64,000 bases of DNA. Source: JADJLQ01 sp038251405. GTDB taxonomy: Bacteria > Bacteroidota > Bacteroidia > Chitinophagales > Saprospiraceae. Numbering within the stretch: the stretch's first letter is position 1; every line of letters begins with the position of its first letter. The translations under genes were made by a program, and so were the position numbers. The stretch covers positions 186,001 through 250,000 of the forward strand of contig JBBSBH010000001.1 in the NCBI GenBank assembly GCA_038251405.1. The letters are read 5' to 3'. Of the stretch, positions 8,799-19,043 are shown piece by piece. Under the pieces are notes generated by a model that was not told the origin of the DNA, did not search any database, and saw only the letters and a program-made list of their open reading frames with translations.

Positions 8799-9008
8799 AT
8801 GAAAACGCGATCTCCCAAGTTTGCTTTTTTACTGGTGCTTGTTGCAAGTGTATGTATTTTTACATATCTCAATTTTTGCCCTTCCGTAGGAAATGAAGTG
8901 ATAGATGCTAATTCTATGCTCACCGAAGCGAAGCAAAGACTTAGTTTTCCCGAGTTGGAAGTAATGGTGAAATTGGTAAAAGCCGTTACGGAATTTTTAA
9001 TCCCTTGA
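8799..9008 (+). CDS. Small single-TM or exported protein, unknown
   Basis: This is a 69-residue ORF (start ATG 8799, preceded by a TAnnTTTGC box) with a hydrophobic N-terminal segment (FAFLLVLVASVCIFTYLNFC) after a basic start MKTRSPK, as in a signal anchor. The remaining about 40 residues are a weakly amphipathic helix without known motif. Its end overlaps the end of the convergent gltD by 12 bases. A longer frame starting at 8778 is possible but less likely. It may be a genuine lineage-specific small gene or chance; the well-placed promoter box is the main support. Confidence 0.45.
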   Translation: MKTRSPKFAFLLVLVASVCIFTYLNFCPSVGNEVIDANSMLTEAKQRLSFPELEVMVKLVKAVTEFLIP

Positions 9009-10448
9009 TTTACCCATAGAGTAACCAGTAGCCAGAAAATCTCCAACAGCCGTAGCTGCTTCTCTTCCTTCTGCTATAGCCCATACTACCAAACTTTGAC
9101 CCCTTCGCATGTCACCTGCTGAAAATACTTTCGGATTGGAAGTCTGATAATTTTTGTCTGCAACATTTCCTCTTGGATCGAGATCTAAACCCAGTGTTTC
9201 TAACATTCCTTTGTGCTGGGGATGAAGATATCCCATAGCCAAAAAAACAAAATCACATAAAATAATTTGCTCTGTACCCGGTTTTTCAATCATTTTATTT
9301 TGACCAGAGACAGGATCTTTTTTCCATTCTATTTCTATCACTTGTAAAGATTCTACGCGATCTTTTCCATTTGATTTAAATTCTTTGCTTAAGATAGCCC
9401 ATTGTCTTTCGCAACCTTCTTCATGAGAGGATGAGGTGCGCAATATCATAGGCCATTCAGGCCACGGATTAGTAGAGTTTCTCTCTTCCGGTGGTTGGGA
9501 CAATAATTCAATTTGTACCACTTTATTGGCCCCTAATCGTACACTATTACCTACACAGTCTGACCCAGTATCTCCTCCTCCAATGACCAGCACATTCTTT
9601 CCTTTTGGATTGATTTCAATTTTTGGATTAATATGAATACCTGCATTCCTTCGATTGCATTGTTCTAAATATTCCATCGCAAAATGAATTCCTTTGAGCT
9701 CTCGTCCCGGAATAGGTAGATCCCTGGGTACGGTAGACCCTCCACATAATACCAGCGCATCATTGGCAGTCATTAGTTCGTTAACATCTATATTTTCACC
9801 TACACAAGCATTGGTAAGGAATTCTACACCTTCACTTTCCATTATTTCCAATCTACGATCGATCACCCATTTTTCCAGTTTGAAATCAGGGATGCCATAT
9901 CGAAGTAAGCCTCCTATCTTATCATTTCTCTCATATACGGATACGTGATGACCTTGATGATTTAGTTGATCGGCCGCAGCTAGTCCTGAGGGCCCGGAAC
10001 CAATCACTGCTACTTTTTTACCTGTACGAATAATATCTTTTCTAGATTCGTAGTACCCCATCTCATGGGCTTTTTCAGCAATAGATTTTTCTATATGCTC
10101 TATGGTAACCGGAGTGGAATGAAGTCCCAGCACACAACTAGCCTCGCAGGGTGCCGGGCATATGCGACCAGTAAACTCTGGAAAATTATTGGTACTTCTC
10201 AAAATTTGAAATGCTTCACCCCATTCTTCCCTAAAAACAGCATCATTAAAATCGGGGATGATATTTCCCAGAGGGCAGCCGCTATGGCAAAAGGGCACCC
10301 CGCAATCCATACAGCGAGAGGCCTGATGGTTGGTCAGGGTTTTATCATAAGGCGCATATATCTCTTTGTAATCTTTAATCCGTTCCTTTACATCACGCGA
10401 TGGTGGAAGCTCGCGATCATACTTTAAAAATCCTCTTGGATCAGCCAT
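8997..10448 (-). CDS. gltD: Glutamate synthase small (beta) subunit GltD
   Basis: The small subunit of NADPH-GOGAT passes electrons from NADPH through FAD and Fe-S clusters to GltB, which makes two glutamates from 2-oxoglutarate and glutamine. The 483-residue protein has the N-terminal Cys motif CMDCGVPFCHSGCPLGN with a second Cys group (ICPAPCEASC), the FAD Rossmann motif GSGPSGLAAAD and the NADPH-binding motif IGGGDTGSDC. It ends with FSAGDMRRGQSLVVWAIAEG typical of the family. It lies 45 bases downstream of gltB, so the two form an operon. Confidence 0.96.
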   Translation of the reverse strand: MADPRGFLKYDRELPPSRDVKERIKDYKEIYAPYDKTLTNHQASRCMDCGVPFCHSGCPLGNIIPDFNDAVFREEWGEAFQILRSTNNFPEFTGRICPAPCEASCVLGLHSTPVTIEHIEKSIAEKAHEMGYYESRKDIIRTGKKVAVIGSGPSGLAAADQLNHQGHHVSVYERNDKIGGLLRYGIPDFKLEKWVIDRRLEIMESEGVEFLTNACVGENIDVNELMTANDALVLCGGSTVPRDLPIPGRELKGIHFAMEYLEQCNRRNAGIHINPKIEINPKGKNVLVIGGGDTGSDCVGNSVRLGANKVVQIELLSQPPEERNSTNPWPEWPMILRTSSSHEEGCERQWAILSKEFKSNGKDRVESLQVIEIEWKKDPVSGQNKMIEKPGTEQIILCDFVFLAMGYLHPQHKGMLETLGLDLDPRGNVADKNYQTSNPKVFSAGDMRRGQSLVVWAIAEGREAATAVGDFLATGYSMGKSRD

Positions 10449-10493
10449 TTCTTATCTCTTTGAATTAGTTAATTTTTTTTGTCAAAATTTTTA

Positions 10494-13400
10494 TCATTGG
10501 ATCACCTCTGCAGATTTCTTTTGCGATTCCTGTAAGACTTTTTTGAAATCCTGAGGAATTACTTTGATGAAGTCATCCTTGAAAATATCCCAGTTTTCGA
10601 GTATTTCCAGGGCAGATCTACTGGAAGTATACCGGAAATGATTGCGAAGAAGATTTCTAATCTCTTCAAAATCATCGGCGGAGGGAGTTTCTATATCTAC
10701 CAATTCTTTATTTACTTTTTTATCAAAGTCATCCCAGGTGGCTCTTACATAGGCAATACCCCCGCTCATACCTGCCGCAAAATTTTTGCCGATTTCGCCT
10801 ATTATAACTACCCGGCCACCAGTCATATACTCACATCCATGATCACCTACACCTTCTACTACGGCAATCGCTCCTGAATTACGCACGGCAAATCGTTCAC
10901 CTGCCATTCCCTTGATATACACTTCGCCTGAAGTAGCACCGTATAAAGCAACATTTCCTGCAATGATATTTTTTGCCGGATCGAACGTATTTTTTCTATC
11001 AGGACTCAATACAACGGTAGCTCCGGATAAGCCTTTACAAAAATAATCGTTGGATTCCCCTTCGAGGATAAAATGCAGTCCCCGGGCGCCAAAGGCGGCA
11101 AAACTTTGACCGGCGGACCCTCTAAATCGGTACCGAATAGTACCCGGAGCCAAACCTTCAGCTTTATACCTTTTGCTAATTTCATAGGAGAGCATTGTCC
11201 CGGTAGCTCTATCTGTATTCCTGATATTGAAAATGCCCGTGATGTGTTGCCTGTGATCAAGTGCCGGAGAGGCATGTTCAATCAATTTCCGGTCAAGAAT
11301 TTTATCGATGCCATGATCCTGAGGCACACTCTTAAACGTACCTACCGATGGGTCTTTCTTTTCTTGATACAATATCGTATCCAGGTTTAGATATTGTGTC
11401 TTCCATACCTGGTTGGGTTTCCATTGGAGCATCTCAGCATGGCCCACCATTTCATTGATAGTGCGAAATCCAAGTTGAGCCATTATCTCACGCATTTCCT
11501 GAGCTAAAAATCTAAAGAAAGAGATCACATGATCTGGATTGCCATGGAACTTTTTACGCAATTCAGGGTCCTGAGTGGCAATACCCACCGGACAAGTGTT
11601 AAGATGACATTTTCTCATAAGAATGCAACCTTCAACGACTAAGGCCGCGGTGGCTATCCCCCATTCTTCTGCTCCTAAAAGGGTAGCAATGATTAAGTCT
11701 TTGCCAGTCCGTATTTGCCCGTCAGACTGTAATACTACACGGTCTCTTAATTTGTTTTGAATTAAAGTTTGATGCGTTTCAGCAAGTCCCAATTCCCAGG
11801 GCAAACCGGCATGCCGGATAGAAGTAAGGGGCGATGCCCCGGTGCCACCATCATGTCCGGAAATCAATATCACATCTGAATGCGCTTTGGCAACACCGCT
11901 TGCAATGATGCCCACACCTGCTTTAGACACTAATTTAACCGATACTCTCGCATCGCGATTTGCATTTTTAAGATCGAAAATCAACTGCGCTAAATCTTCG
12001 ATCGAGTATATATCATGGTGAGGTGGAGGCGATATCAATCCAACCCCGGGCGTGGAATGTCTTGTACGACCGATCCAATCATTTACTTTGTGACCGGGCA
12101 ATTCTCCGCCCTCACCGGGTTTTGCTCCCTGGGCCATTTTTATTTGTAATTCCTGAGCTTCACTCAAGTAATAACTCGTGACTCCAAATCTACCTGATGC
12201 TACTTGCTTGATAGCAGAGCGCAGGTAGTCTCCATTTGGCTTTCTTTCGTAGCGGATAGGGTCTTCTCCGCCTTCTCCACTATTACTTTTGGCACCAATG
12301 CGATTCATAGCAATGGCCAGTGTAGTATGTGCTTCATATGAAATGGAACCAAACGACATAGCTCCTGTTGCAAAACGCTTGAGAATGTTTTCAATAGGCT
12401 CAACTTCTTCTATTGGAATTGCATTGCTTTCTTTGAATGAAAACAATCCCCTTAACGTAACTGCTTGTTTGTCTTGATCATCTATGGATTTAGAATATTT
12501 TTTAAAGATTTTGTAATCATCCAATTGAGTAGACATCTGCAATAAATGAATACTGGTAGGGTTGAATAAATGTTGTTCTCCATCTCGTTTCCATTGATAG
12601 ACTCCAGCGTCGCGTAAATGATCTTTAGGCTGAATCTGGTATCGCTCTTTGATTTCTCTTTGAATCGCTTCAAAATCAAGCCCTCCTATTCTGGAAACGG
12701 TTCCTTTAAAACATTTTTCTATCACATGATGTCCAATTCCAACCGCTTCGAATATTTGTGCTCCCTGATAGGACTGCAGGGTGGAAATACCATTTTTGGC
12801 CATGATTTTGAGTAAGCTTTTTTCAAGGCCTTTGATGAATTTCTTCTCAATTTCTTTATAATTCTCCGGAAGTAATGATGTTTCTTTTAGCCAAATTGAT
12901 TCAATGGCTAGATAGGGATGAACGGCATTAGCCCCATAACCAAATAATAATGCGAAATGGTGGGATTCCCATACATCAGCTGCCTGAATCACCAGAGAGG
13001 TCTTGCTTCGCAAAGCAGTTTGAATCAAATGGTGGTGAATAGCCCCTGTAGCCATCAAACTCGGTATTGCTGCCTGGCCATAGCCAATTTTAGCATCGGA
13101 AAGCACTAGAATATTATGACCTGACTTGGCTAATTTTTCAGCAGTCAGACACAATGCATTTATAGCAGATTCCAATGAATAAGGTCTATCCAATTCATAT
13201 ACGGTGGGAAGAAAACCAACTTTAAAATCAGAATGATTAATAGAACTTAGTTTGGCAAATTCACTGTGCGTCATTACGGGATGCTCCAGATATATAAAGG
13301 CTGCCAGATCCTCATTTGCCTCTAATATGTTGCCGCTAGCGCCTAACCGACTGGTAAAGGCCATTACACTTCTTTCTCTGTTAGAGTCTATGGGGGGGTT

Positions 13401-14984
13401 AGTAACCTGAGCAAATAGTTGCTTAAAATAATTGGCAATATGCTGAGGTTTTTGGGATAGAATTGCCAGAGGGGTATCAGTACCCATTGACCCAAGAGGA
13501 TCCCGTTCTTCAGATACCATAGGCTGAAGAATGATTTTAATATCTTCTTTTGTCATTCCAGCCCATTGTTGCCTTTCCAGCAATGAAGGACCCTGGTAAG
13601 AGATGAGCTCTATTTCTTTTTTATCACTTAGATCTGATATTTTTTTACGCCTTTTTGCTAACCATTTATCATAAGGTTTATTGTGACAAATAATATTTTT
13701 CACTTCGTCGTCACCGACTATTCGATGCTGCTCTAAATCAGCAATTAAAATTTTGCCGGGTTGTAATCTGCCTTTGTAAATTATTTTGGCTGGATCGAGG
13801 TCTACTACTCCCGTCTCAGATGCCACTACCAGTTCGTTATCAGAGGTGACACTATATCTACTTGGCCTCAAGCCATTTCTATCCAGGGTAGCCCCAACTA
13901 CTATACCATCACTAAAGCACATAGAGGCTGGTCCATCCCAAGGCTCCATCAGATTTTGATTGTATGCGTAAAAATCTTTTTTGTATTGCTCCATATTTAC
14001 ATCGTGTTCCCAGGCTTCAGGAATCATCATCATTAAAGCATGAGGTACAGACCTTCCACTTTGTACCAGGTACTCCAATACATTATCAAATCCACCCGAA
14101 TCTGAAAGTCCTCTCCACGGAATAGGTTTGAGCATCCGGTTATCATCTTCAGTAAAAATATCAGACTTAAGGTGATCTTCTTTGGCACGCCACCAATTCA
14201 AATTTCCTCTGATGGTATTTATTTCTCCATTGTGGGCGATATATCTAAAAGGTTGGGCAAGTTTCCATTTAGGAACGGTGTTGGTAGAAAATCTGCTGTG
14301 AATAATGGCAATGCATGAGGAAAACCTTTCATCCCGCAAATCAGGATAATACTGCCTTAGTTGGTAGGTAGTTAACTGCCCTTTGTAGATAAGTGTTTTA
14401 TACGAAGAGGATGCTACATAAAATGTTTCTTCTACTTCTGGTATAAATTTATAAACAGAGTGACTAATGTATTTTCTTAAAACATAAAGTTGCCGCTCTA
14501 ATTCCTTTACTGGCAACTTGGTATTTGGCGTTACAAAGATTTGAACGATTCTGGGCTCAGATTCCAAAGCGGATTGTCCCAACCCTTTGTTTTCAGTAGG
14601 TACCTCTCTTTTACCAATAACTCTAAAATTGGATTGGCCAATGAGCTGTTCAGTTTGGGTAATGGACTTGCTGAATAGCTTATAATCAGTAGGCAGAAAA
14701 CACATCAAAATACCATACTCACCGAATTCTGGAATTTTAAAACCAAGCTTTAAGGTTTCTTCTTTTAAAAAAAGATGAGGTGTCTGTACTAATATACCTG
14801 CGCCATCCCCTGTCTCCGGGTCGCAGCCACATGCACCTCTGTGCTCCATGTTTTCCAGCATGGTTAGCGCATTATGAATGACTTTATGCTGGGAAATTCC
14901 GTTAAGATTGGCAAACAGACCCACACCGCAGGAGTCTTTCTCAAGCTCGGGTATGTACAATCCTCTTTGATCTATTTTATCCAT
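10494..14984 (-). CDS. gltB: Glutamate synthase large (alpha) subunit GltB
   Basis: This is the large subunit of GOGAT (1496 residues, normal family size). An N-terminal class II glutamine amidotransferase domain begins at Cys19 after a short propeptide (EKDSCGVGLFANLNG). A central domain follows, then the FMN-binding synthase domain with ISGHDGGTGASPL, and the 3Fe-4S cysteines in CHLNTCPVGIA near residue 1125. The C-terminal GXGXG beta-helix is seen in GNVALYGATSGEVYIKGMAGERF spacing. Ammonia released from glutamine is channelled to 2-oxoglutarate. Cytoplasmic, first gene of the gltB-gltD operon. Confidence 0.97.
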   Translation of the reverse strand: MDKIDQRGLYIPELEKDSCGVGLFANLNGISQHKVIHNALTMLENMEHRGACGCDPETGDGAGILVQTPHLFLKEETLKLGFKIPEFGEYGILMCFLPTDYKLFSKSITQTEQLIGQSNFRVIGKREVPTENKGLGQSALESEPRIVQIFVTPNTKLPVKELERQLYVLRKYISHSVYKFIPEVEETFYVASSSYKTLIYKGQLTTYQLRQYYPDLRDERFSSCIAIIHSRFSTNTVPKWKLAQPFRYIAHNGEINTIRGNLNWWRAKEDHLKSDIFTEDDNRMLKPIPWRGLSDSGGFDNVLEYLVQSGRSVPHALMMMIPEAWEHDVNMEQYKKDFYAYNQNLMEPWDGPASMCFSDGIVVGATLDRNGLRPSRYSVTSDNELVVASETGVVDLDPAKIIYKGRLQPGKILIADLEQHRIVGDDEVKNIICHNKPYDKWLAKRRKKISDLSDKKEIELISYQGPSLLERQQWAGMTKEDIKIILQPMVSEERDPLGSMGTDTPLAILSQKPQHIANYFKQLFAQVTNPPIDSNRERSVMAFTSRLGASGNILEANEDLAAFIYLEHPVMTHSEFAKLSSINHSDFKVGFLPTVYELDRPYSLESAINALCLTAEKLAKSGHNILVLSDAKIGYGQAAIPSLMATGAIHHHLIQTALRSKTSLVIQAADVWESHHFALLFGYGANAVHPYLAIESIWLKETSLLPENYKEIEKKFIKGLEKSLLKIMAKNGISTLQSYQGAQIFEAVGIGHHVIEKCFKGTVSRIGGLDFEAIQREIKERYQIQPKDHLRDAGVYQWKRDGEQHLFNPTSIHLLQMSTQLDDYKIFKKYSKSIDDQDKQAVTLRGLFSFKESNAIPIEEVEPIENILKRFATGAMSFGSISYEAHTTLAIAMNRIGAKSNSGEGGEDPIRYERKPNGDYLRSAIKQVASGRFGVTSYYLSEAQELQIKMAQGAKPGEGGELPGHKVNDWIGRTRHSTPGVGLISPPPHHDIYSIEDLAQLIFDLKNANRDARVSVKLVSKAGVGIIASGVAKAHSDVILISGHDGGTGASPLTSIRHAGLPWELGLAETHQTLIQNKLRDRVVLQSDGQIRTGKDLIIATLLGAEEWGIATAALVVEGCILMRKCHLNTCPVGIATQDPELRKKFHGNPDHVISFFRFLAQEMREIMAQLGFRTINEMVGHAEMLQWKPNQVWKTQYLNLDTILYQEKKDPSVGTFKSVPQDHGIDKILDRKLIEHASPALDHRQHITGIFNIRNTDRATGTMLSYEISKRYKAEGLAPGTIRYRFRGSAGQSFAAFGARGLHFILEGESNDYFCKGLSGATVVLSPDRKNTFDPAKNIIAGNVALYGATSGEVYIKGMAGERFAVRNSGAIAVVEGVGDHGCEYMTGGRVVIIGEIGKNFAAGMSGGIAYVRATWDDFDKKVNKELVDIETPSADDFEEIRNLLRNHFRYTSSRSALEILENWDIFKDDFIKVIPQDFKKVLQESQKKSAEVIQ

Positions 14985-15189
14985 TAAATTATTATTTCTG
15001 AATGTAGTAATATTGCATCAGAACCTGACAGCGTCATGGGGAGACACTGCTGGCTCAATTTTAGGAGTGAAAAGATATACCAAATCTGCTAAAGAAGCTA
15101 TTAAATAATAAGAAATAATTGTACTAAACAAAAATTTGATCCTTTTGTATTAATTTGTCCTTCAATACATTGTAAAAAAAATCATTGTT

Positions 15190-16737
15190 ATGCCAATCGC
15201 GAAATCTGACCATCTGTTAGAACTAATACAGTCCCTTACCAAAGCCGAAAAAAGACATTTTAAACTGTTTAGTAGTCGGCTCCAGCGCCAGGAAGGCACG
15301 CAATTCATCAAACTTTTTGATATTTTGGAAAAACTGAAGGAAATTGATGATGATGCTATTAGAAAAAAATTAGGCAATATAGCAGGAGTGAAATATGCCA
15401 ATCTTAAGCGAAACCTCTATTCCAATATACTGACTAGTCTTAGATTGGTACATTCCAGCAAAAAAGTAGACCTTGAAATTCGTGAGCAAATAGATTATGC
15501 CAGAATTTTATATGGTAAAGGTCTCTATATACAGGCGTTACGATTGCTTGAAAGAATTAAAGTAGTGGCTCTAAATCACGACCAGCAACTTTTGCTTTTA
15601 GAAATTACTGAATTTGAAAAATTAATAGAATCAAGGCATATCTCCAGAGATCACAAGGATAGATCAAAGCAACTTTCAGAGGAGTCAGGCAGATTGTCAG
15701 ATGCAGTGCTGATATCTATCAAAATATCTAATCTCAAATTGCTCATGCACAGCATGTATGTGCAGATGGGCCATGTGGCCAATGCTAAAGATGAAAAGTC
15801 CATTCAGCAATTATATAAATCGAACCTGCCTAAATTCAATGAGACTCAGCTTACTATGCTTGACTTGAAGAGTTACCATCAATGTCAGGTGTGGTATTAT
15901 TTTATATTACTGGACTTTTACCAGTGCAGAGAGCATGCTCTTCGATGGAAAGAAATTTTGGAAGCAAAGCCCATCATGATAAATGCCGATCCCGATTCTT
16001 ACATGCATGCATTACATTATATTCTTACCTGTAATTATAATCTCAAACAATATAATTTATTTGTAAACACACTTGAAATACTTGAAAAATTTAGAGATCA
16101 TAATTACAGCAAGTTTAATGATAACTCAAAAATATTGTCCTTTATTTATGTGCATACTTCACGATTTCACAAGTATTTTATGGAAGGTAAGTTCAGTGAG
16201 GGCATCGAAGCTGTACCAGGCACGCTAAGGAGAATAGAACGATATGAGGACAAGCTGGATGAACATCGTATCCTTGTATTTTATTTTAAAATTGCATGGA
16301 TGTACATTGGTGCGGGAGATCCACGAAGTGCGAGCAACTATCTTGATAGAATAATAGACCTGAAGTCCATACCGCTAAGAGAAGATTTGCAGGGCTATGC
16401 CCGTTTGCTCAATTTGATAGCTCATTATGAAATGGGTAACAAAGGATTGTTATCCTACCTGGTAAGATCCAGTAACTATTTCTTGAAAAAAATGCATGAT
16501 CTCAACAAAGTGCAAAAAGCCACGCTTCATTTTTTCAATAGATTGATCAACGCGGACACCTTTAAAGAAAAAGAATTATTTGCTTCTTTTTTACCTGAGC
16601 TGGAAGAGTTAAGTAAAGATCATTTTGAACAACAGGCATTCATTTACCTTGATATTTTACATTGGGTGGAAAGCAAGGTTCATGGTATTCCGGTGTCGCA
16701 GGTAATAGCTCAATCATTTCTCGCTTCCAAAAAATAG
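15190..16737 (+). CDS. Conserved helical-repeat protein of unknown function
   Basis: This is a 515-residue, mostly alpha-helical protein without signal peptide or membrane segments. It begins with a compact basic-amphipathic region (LIQSLTKAEKRHFKLFSSRL) and continues with degenerate helical pairs that look TPR-like (LYGKGLYIQALRLLERIKV, YLDRIIDLKSIPLREDLQGY). I have the impression of a long hypothetical protein family found across Bacteroidota, but no function is known to me. It is divergent from gltB and followed five bases later by the permease gene, so probably co-transcribed with permease and proC. Confidence 0.72.
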   Translation: MPIAKSDHLLELIQSLTKAEKRHFKLFSSRLQRQEGTQFIKLFDILEKLKEIDDDAIRKKLGNIAGVKYANLKRNLYSNILTSLRLVHSSKKVDLEIREQIDYARILYGKGLYIQALRLLERIKVVALNHDQQLLLLEITEFEKLIESRHISRDHKDRSKQLSEESGRLSDAVLISIKISNLKLLMHSMYVQMGHVANAKDEKSIQQLYKSNLPKFNETQLTMLDLKSYHQCQVWYYFILLDFYQCREHALRWKEILEAKPIMINADPDSYMHALHYILTCNYNLKQYNLFVNTLEILEKFRDHNYSKFNDNSKILSFIYVHTSRFHKYFMEGKFSEGIEAVPGTLRRIERYEDKLDEHRILVFYFKIAWMYIGAGDPRSASNYLDRIIDLKSIPLREDLQGYARLLNLIAHYEMGNKGLLSYLVRSSNYFLKKMHDLNKVQKATLHFFNRLINADTFKEKELFASFLPELEELSKDHFEQQAFIYLDILHWVESKVHGIPVSQVIAQSFLASKK

Positions 16738-16742
16738 AAATA

Positions 16743-18161
16743 ATGACAATTCAAAAAGGTAGTCTCCAGCGGTCACTAGGATTATTATCGTGTGTGGTAC
16801 TAGTAATCAGCGCCATTATTGGATCGGGTGTTTTTAAGAAGGTAGCTCCTATGTCGGAATCTTTGCAAGTACCTGGCTGGGTTTTAGCCGCCTGGGTATT
16901 GGCCGGGTTTATTAGTTTATTTGGGGCTTTGAGCAATGCTGAAATTGCCGGTATGTTTGCAGGAAGTGGGGGAGAGTATACCTATTTCAAAAAAATCTAC
17001 AACCCATTTTTTGCATTTCTCTACGGCTGGGGAAGTTTTGCAGCCATCAGATCAGCATCTATTGCTTCTATCGCCTATGTTTTCGCCGAATCGCTGAATC
17101 ATTTGATCAAATTACCAGCTATAGGAAGTGATTTTTCTATTTTATGGGGGCTAAAACCATTTGACAATTTAACGATTAAATTAATTGCAGCTACATTATT
17201 AGTAGTTCTTACTTTCATCAATTATAAGGGATTGAAACTGGGAGAGAATGTTTCACGCACCCTTACTTTTACACTGGTAATTGCTATTCTTTTTTTAATA
17301 ATTACCGGATTATTTAATAGTAATGCATCATGGACTAATATTACAACAGCTTCGTCTAATTACATACCGAATGCTGTAGGAAAAAGTGGCTTTTTGGCAC
17401 TATTATTCACAGCTATGCTTGGGGCCTTTTGGGCATATGAGGGTTGGAATAATATTGGATATTTAGGGGGAGAAATAAAAAATCCTCAGCGCAATATCCC
17501 ACTATCCCTTTTCATCGGTGTAATAATAGTAATGAGCATCTATTTTTTATTAAACTTTGTGTATCATTTCAATTCCCCTATTGACGATATCATTACCCGT
17601 CAAAAGACTGGATCCGGAATAGCTGCAGTTGATATTGTAGGTATTTACCTGGGAAAGACGGGAGCCTTGTTTATTTCTTGCTTGATCCTGGTGACTACTT
17701 TGAATGCGACCAATGCCACTATATTAATGGCTTCCAGAATATACTTTGCCATGGGCCGGGATGGGTATTTCTTTAAGAAGACCGAGTTTGTGCATCCCCG
17801 GTATAAGACCCCCTCGTATGCCTTATGGATACAATGCGCGTGGTCAGTTATACTATTATTTTCAGGTAGTTTCGATCAATTGACAGATATGTTGATTTTC
17901 GCATCTTTCTTATTCTATGGAGCTACTGCTTTTGGAGTCTTTGTGATGAGAAAAAAGGCACCGGATTTGGAAAGGCCTTACAAAGTAATCGGCTATCCGT
18001 TTGTACCTGCCATATTTGTTTTGTTTTGTTTAGGATTATTTATTTACACACCTTCGCAAAGGCCTGTTGAAGCAGGTATTGGAATATTGCTGATACTCAC
18101 TGGAATACCTTTTTATCTGTATTGGAAGAAAAACAATATTACTTCGGATACTTCCGACTAA
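16743..18161 (+). CDS. APC-superfamily amino-acid permease
   Basis: This integral inner-membrane transporter (472 residues) has about 12 hydrophobic helices. The first helix carries the APC substrate-binding pattern (VLVISAIIGSGVFKK), and the GGEYTYFKKIYNPFFAFLYG segment and EGWNNIGYLGGEIKNP are typical of the LAT/serine-threonine exchanger-like branch. The frame is open to 16662, but ATG at 16743 is chosen because the family begins just before the first helix and the upstream part overlaps the previous gene. proC follows after 31 bases; this would suit amino-acid uptake tied to proline metabolism, which is inference. Confidence 0.88.
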   Translation: MTIQKGSLQRSLGLLSCVVLVISAIIGSGVFKKVAPMSESLQVPGWVLAAWVLAGFISLFGALSNAEIAGMFAGSGGEYTYFKKIYNPFFAFLYGWGSFAAIRSASIASIAYVFAESLNHLIKLPAIGSDFSILWGLKPFDNLTIKLIAATLLVVLTFINYKGLKLGENVSRTLTFTLVIAILFLIITGLFNSNASWTNITTASSNYIPNAVGKSGFLALLFTAMLGAFWAYEGWNNIGYLGGEIKNPQRNIPLSLFIGVIIVMSIYFLLNFVYHFNSPIDDIITRQKTGSGIAAVDIVGIYLGKTGALFISCLILVTTLNATNATILMASRIYFAMGRDGYFFKKTEFVHPRYKTPSYALWIQCAWSVILLFSGSFDQLTDMLIFASFLFYGATAFGVFVMRKKAPDLERPYKVIGYPFVPAIFVLFCLGLFIYTPSQRPVEAGIGILLILTGIPFYLYWKKNNITSDTSD

Positions 18162-18192
18162 TCCGGAAATAAAATTCATAAAGTACAAGTAG

Positions 18193-18987
18193 ATGAAAAA
18201 AATTGCAATTATTGGTGGCGGAAATTTAGGCACAGCCATTGCTGAGGGATTGATCAGCAGTCAATTTATCCAGGCCAAGGATCTCACGGTTACGCGAAGA
18301 AATCCCAGTGCACTAACCGCTTTGAAGGAGATGGGAATTGCCGTTCATTCCGATAATACTAAAGCTGTAAAATCAGCTGATATCATTATACTTGCTGTAA
18401 AACCATACCAGGTTGCTGCTATCTTAAAATCTTTATCATCTGCCTTCTCCCCATCAAAGCATGTTCTCATTTCAGTAGTTACTGGAATAGGAATAAAGGA
18501 GATGCGGGATGTAATAAAAAAGAAAATTTCAATTGTCAGAGCTATGCCCAATACGGCCATCGCTATTCGCCAAAGCATGACTTGTCTGGCAGGAGATGGT
18601 ACGACTGCAGATCAAATGCAGTACACCTTAAATCTATTTGAACAATTGGGTAAAGTGGTAACTATTGATGAATCATTAATGGAGGCTGCTACTGTACTTG
18701 GAGCTTGTGGCACGGCATATGCTATGCGCTATATTCGGGCGAATACGCAAGCAGGAATTGAAATCGGCTTCAGCTCTTCCGTGGCTAGTTTAATTTCAGC
18801 ACAGACAGTGAAAGGTGCTGCGGAGTTGTTATTAACGCGGGGTTCTCATCCTGAATCTGAAATAGATAAAGTAACCACTCCAAAGGGTTGCACTATTGCC
18901 GGATTGAATGAAATGGAACATCGGGGCTTTAGTTCCTCATTGATAAGAGGAGTCGTTGCAAGTTATAAAATGATAGCGAAGGATTGA
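18193..18987 (+). CDS. proC: Pyrroline-5-carboxylate reductase
   Basis: ProC reduces 1-pyrroline-5-carboxylate to L-proline with NAD(P)H, the last step of proline synthesis. The 264-residue protein starts with the Rossmann motif IAIIGGGNLGTAIAEGL. It contains ILAVKPYQ and RAMPNTAIAIRQSMTCL in the expected order, and a C-terminal dimerisation domain with the motif ATVLGACGTAYAMRYI and TTPKGCTIAGLNEME near the end. Cytoplasmic. Probably the last gene of a three-gene unit with the permease. Confidence 0.95.
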   Translation: MKKIAIIGGGNLGTAIAEGLISSQFIQAKDLTVTRRNPSALTALKEMGIAVHSDNTKAVKSADIIILAVKPYQVAAILKSLSSAFSPSKHVLISVVTGIGIKEMRDVIKKKISIVRAMPNTAIAIRQSMTCLAGDGTTADQMQYTLNLFEQLGKVVTIDESLMEAATVLGACGTAYAMRYIRANTQAGIEIGFSSSVASLISAQTVKGAAELLLTRGSHPESEIDKVTTPKGCTIAGLNEMEHRGFSSSLIRGVVASYKMIAKD

Positions 18988-19043
18988 GAAAACTAGTCTG
19001 GATAATTTAAAAAACAAAATAGATCTACCGATTAATTAAGTTA

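Noticed and set aside
8750..9046. Minus-strand 98-residue ORF opposite the small membrane-protein ORF
   Set aside because: It overlaps gltD start-to-end in another frame and the plus-strand ORF; no signal, motif or promoter supports it.
16662..16742. N-terminal extension of the amino-acid permease
   Set aside because: It overlaps the upstream gene in another frame and the polar residues are not typical; ATG 16743 fits the family.
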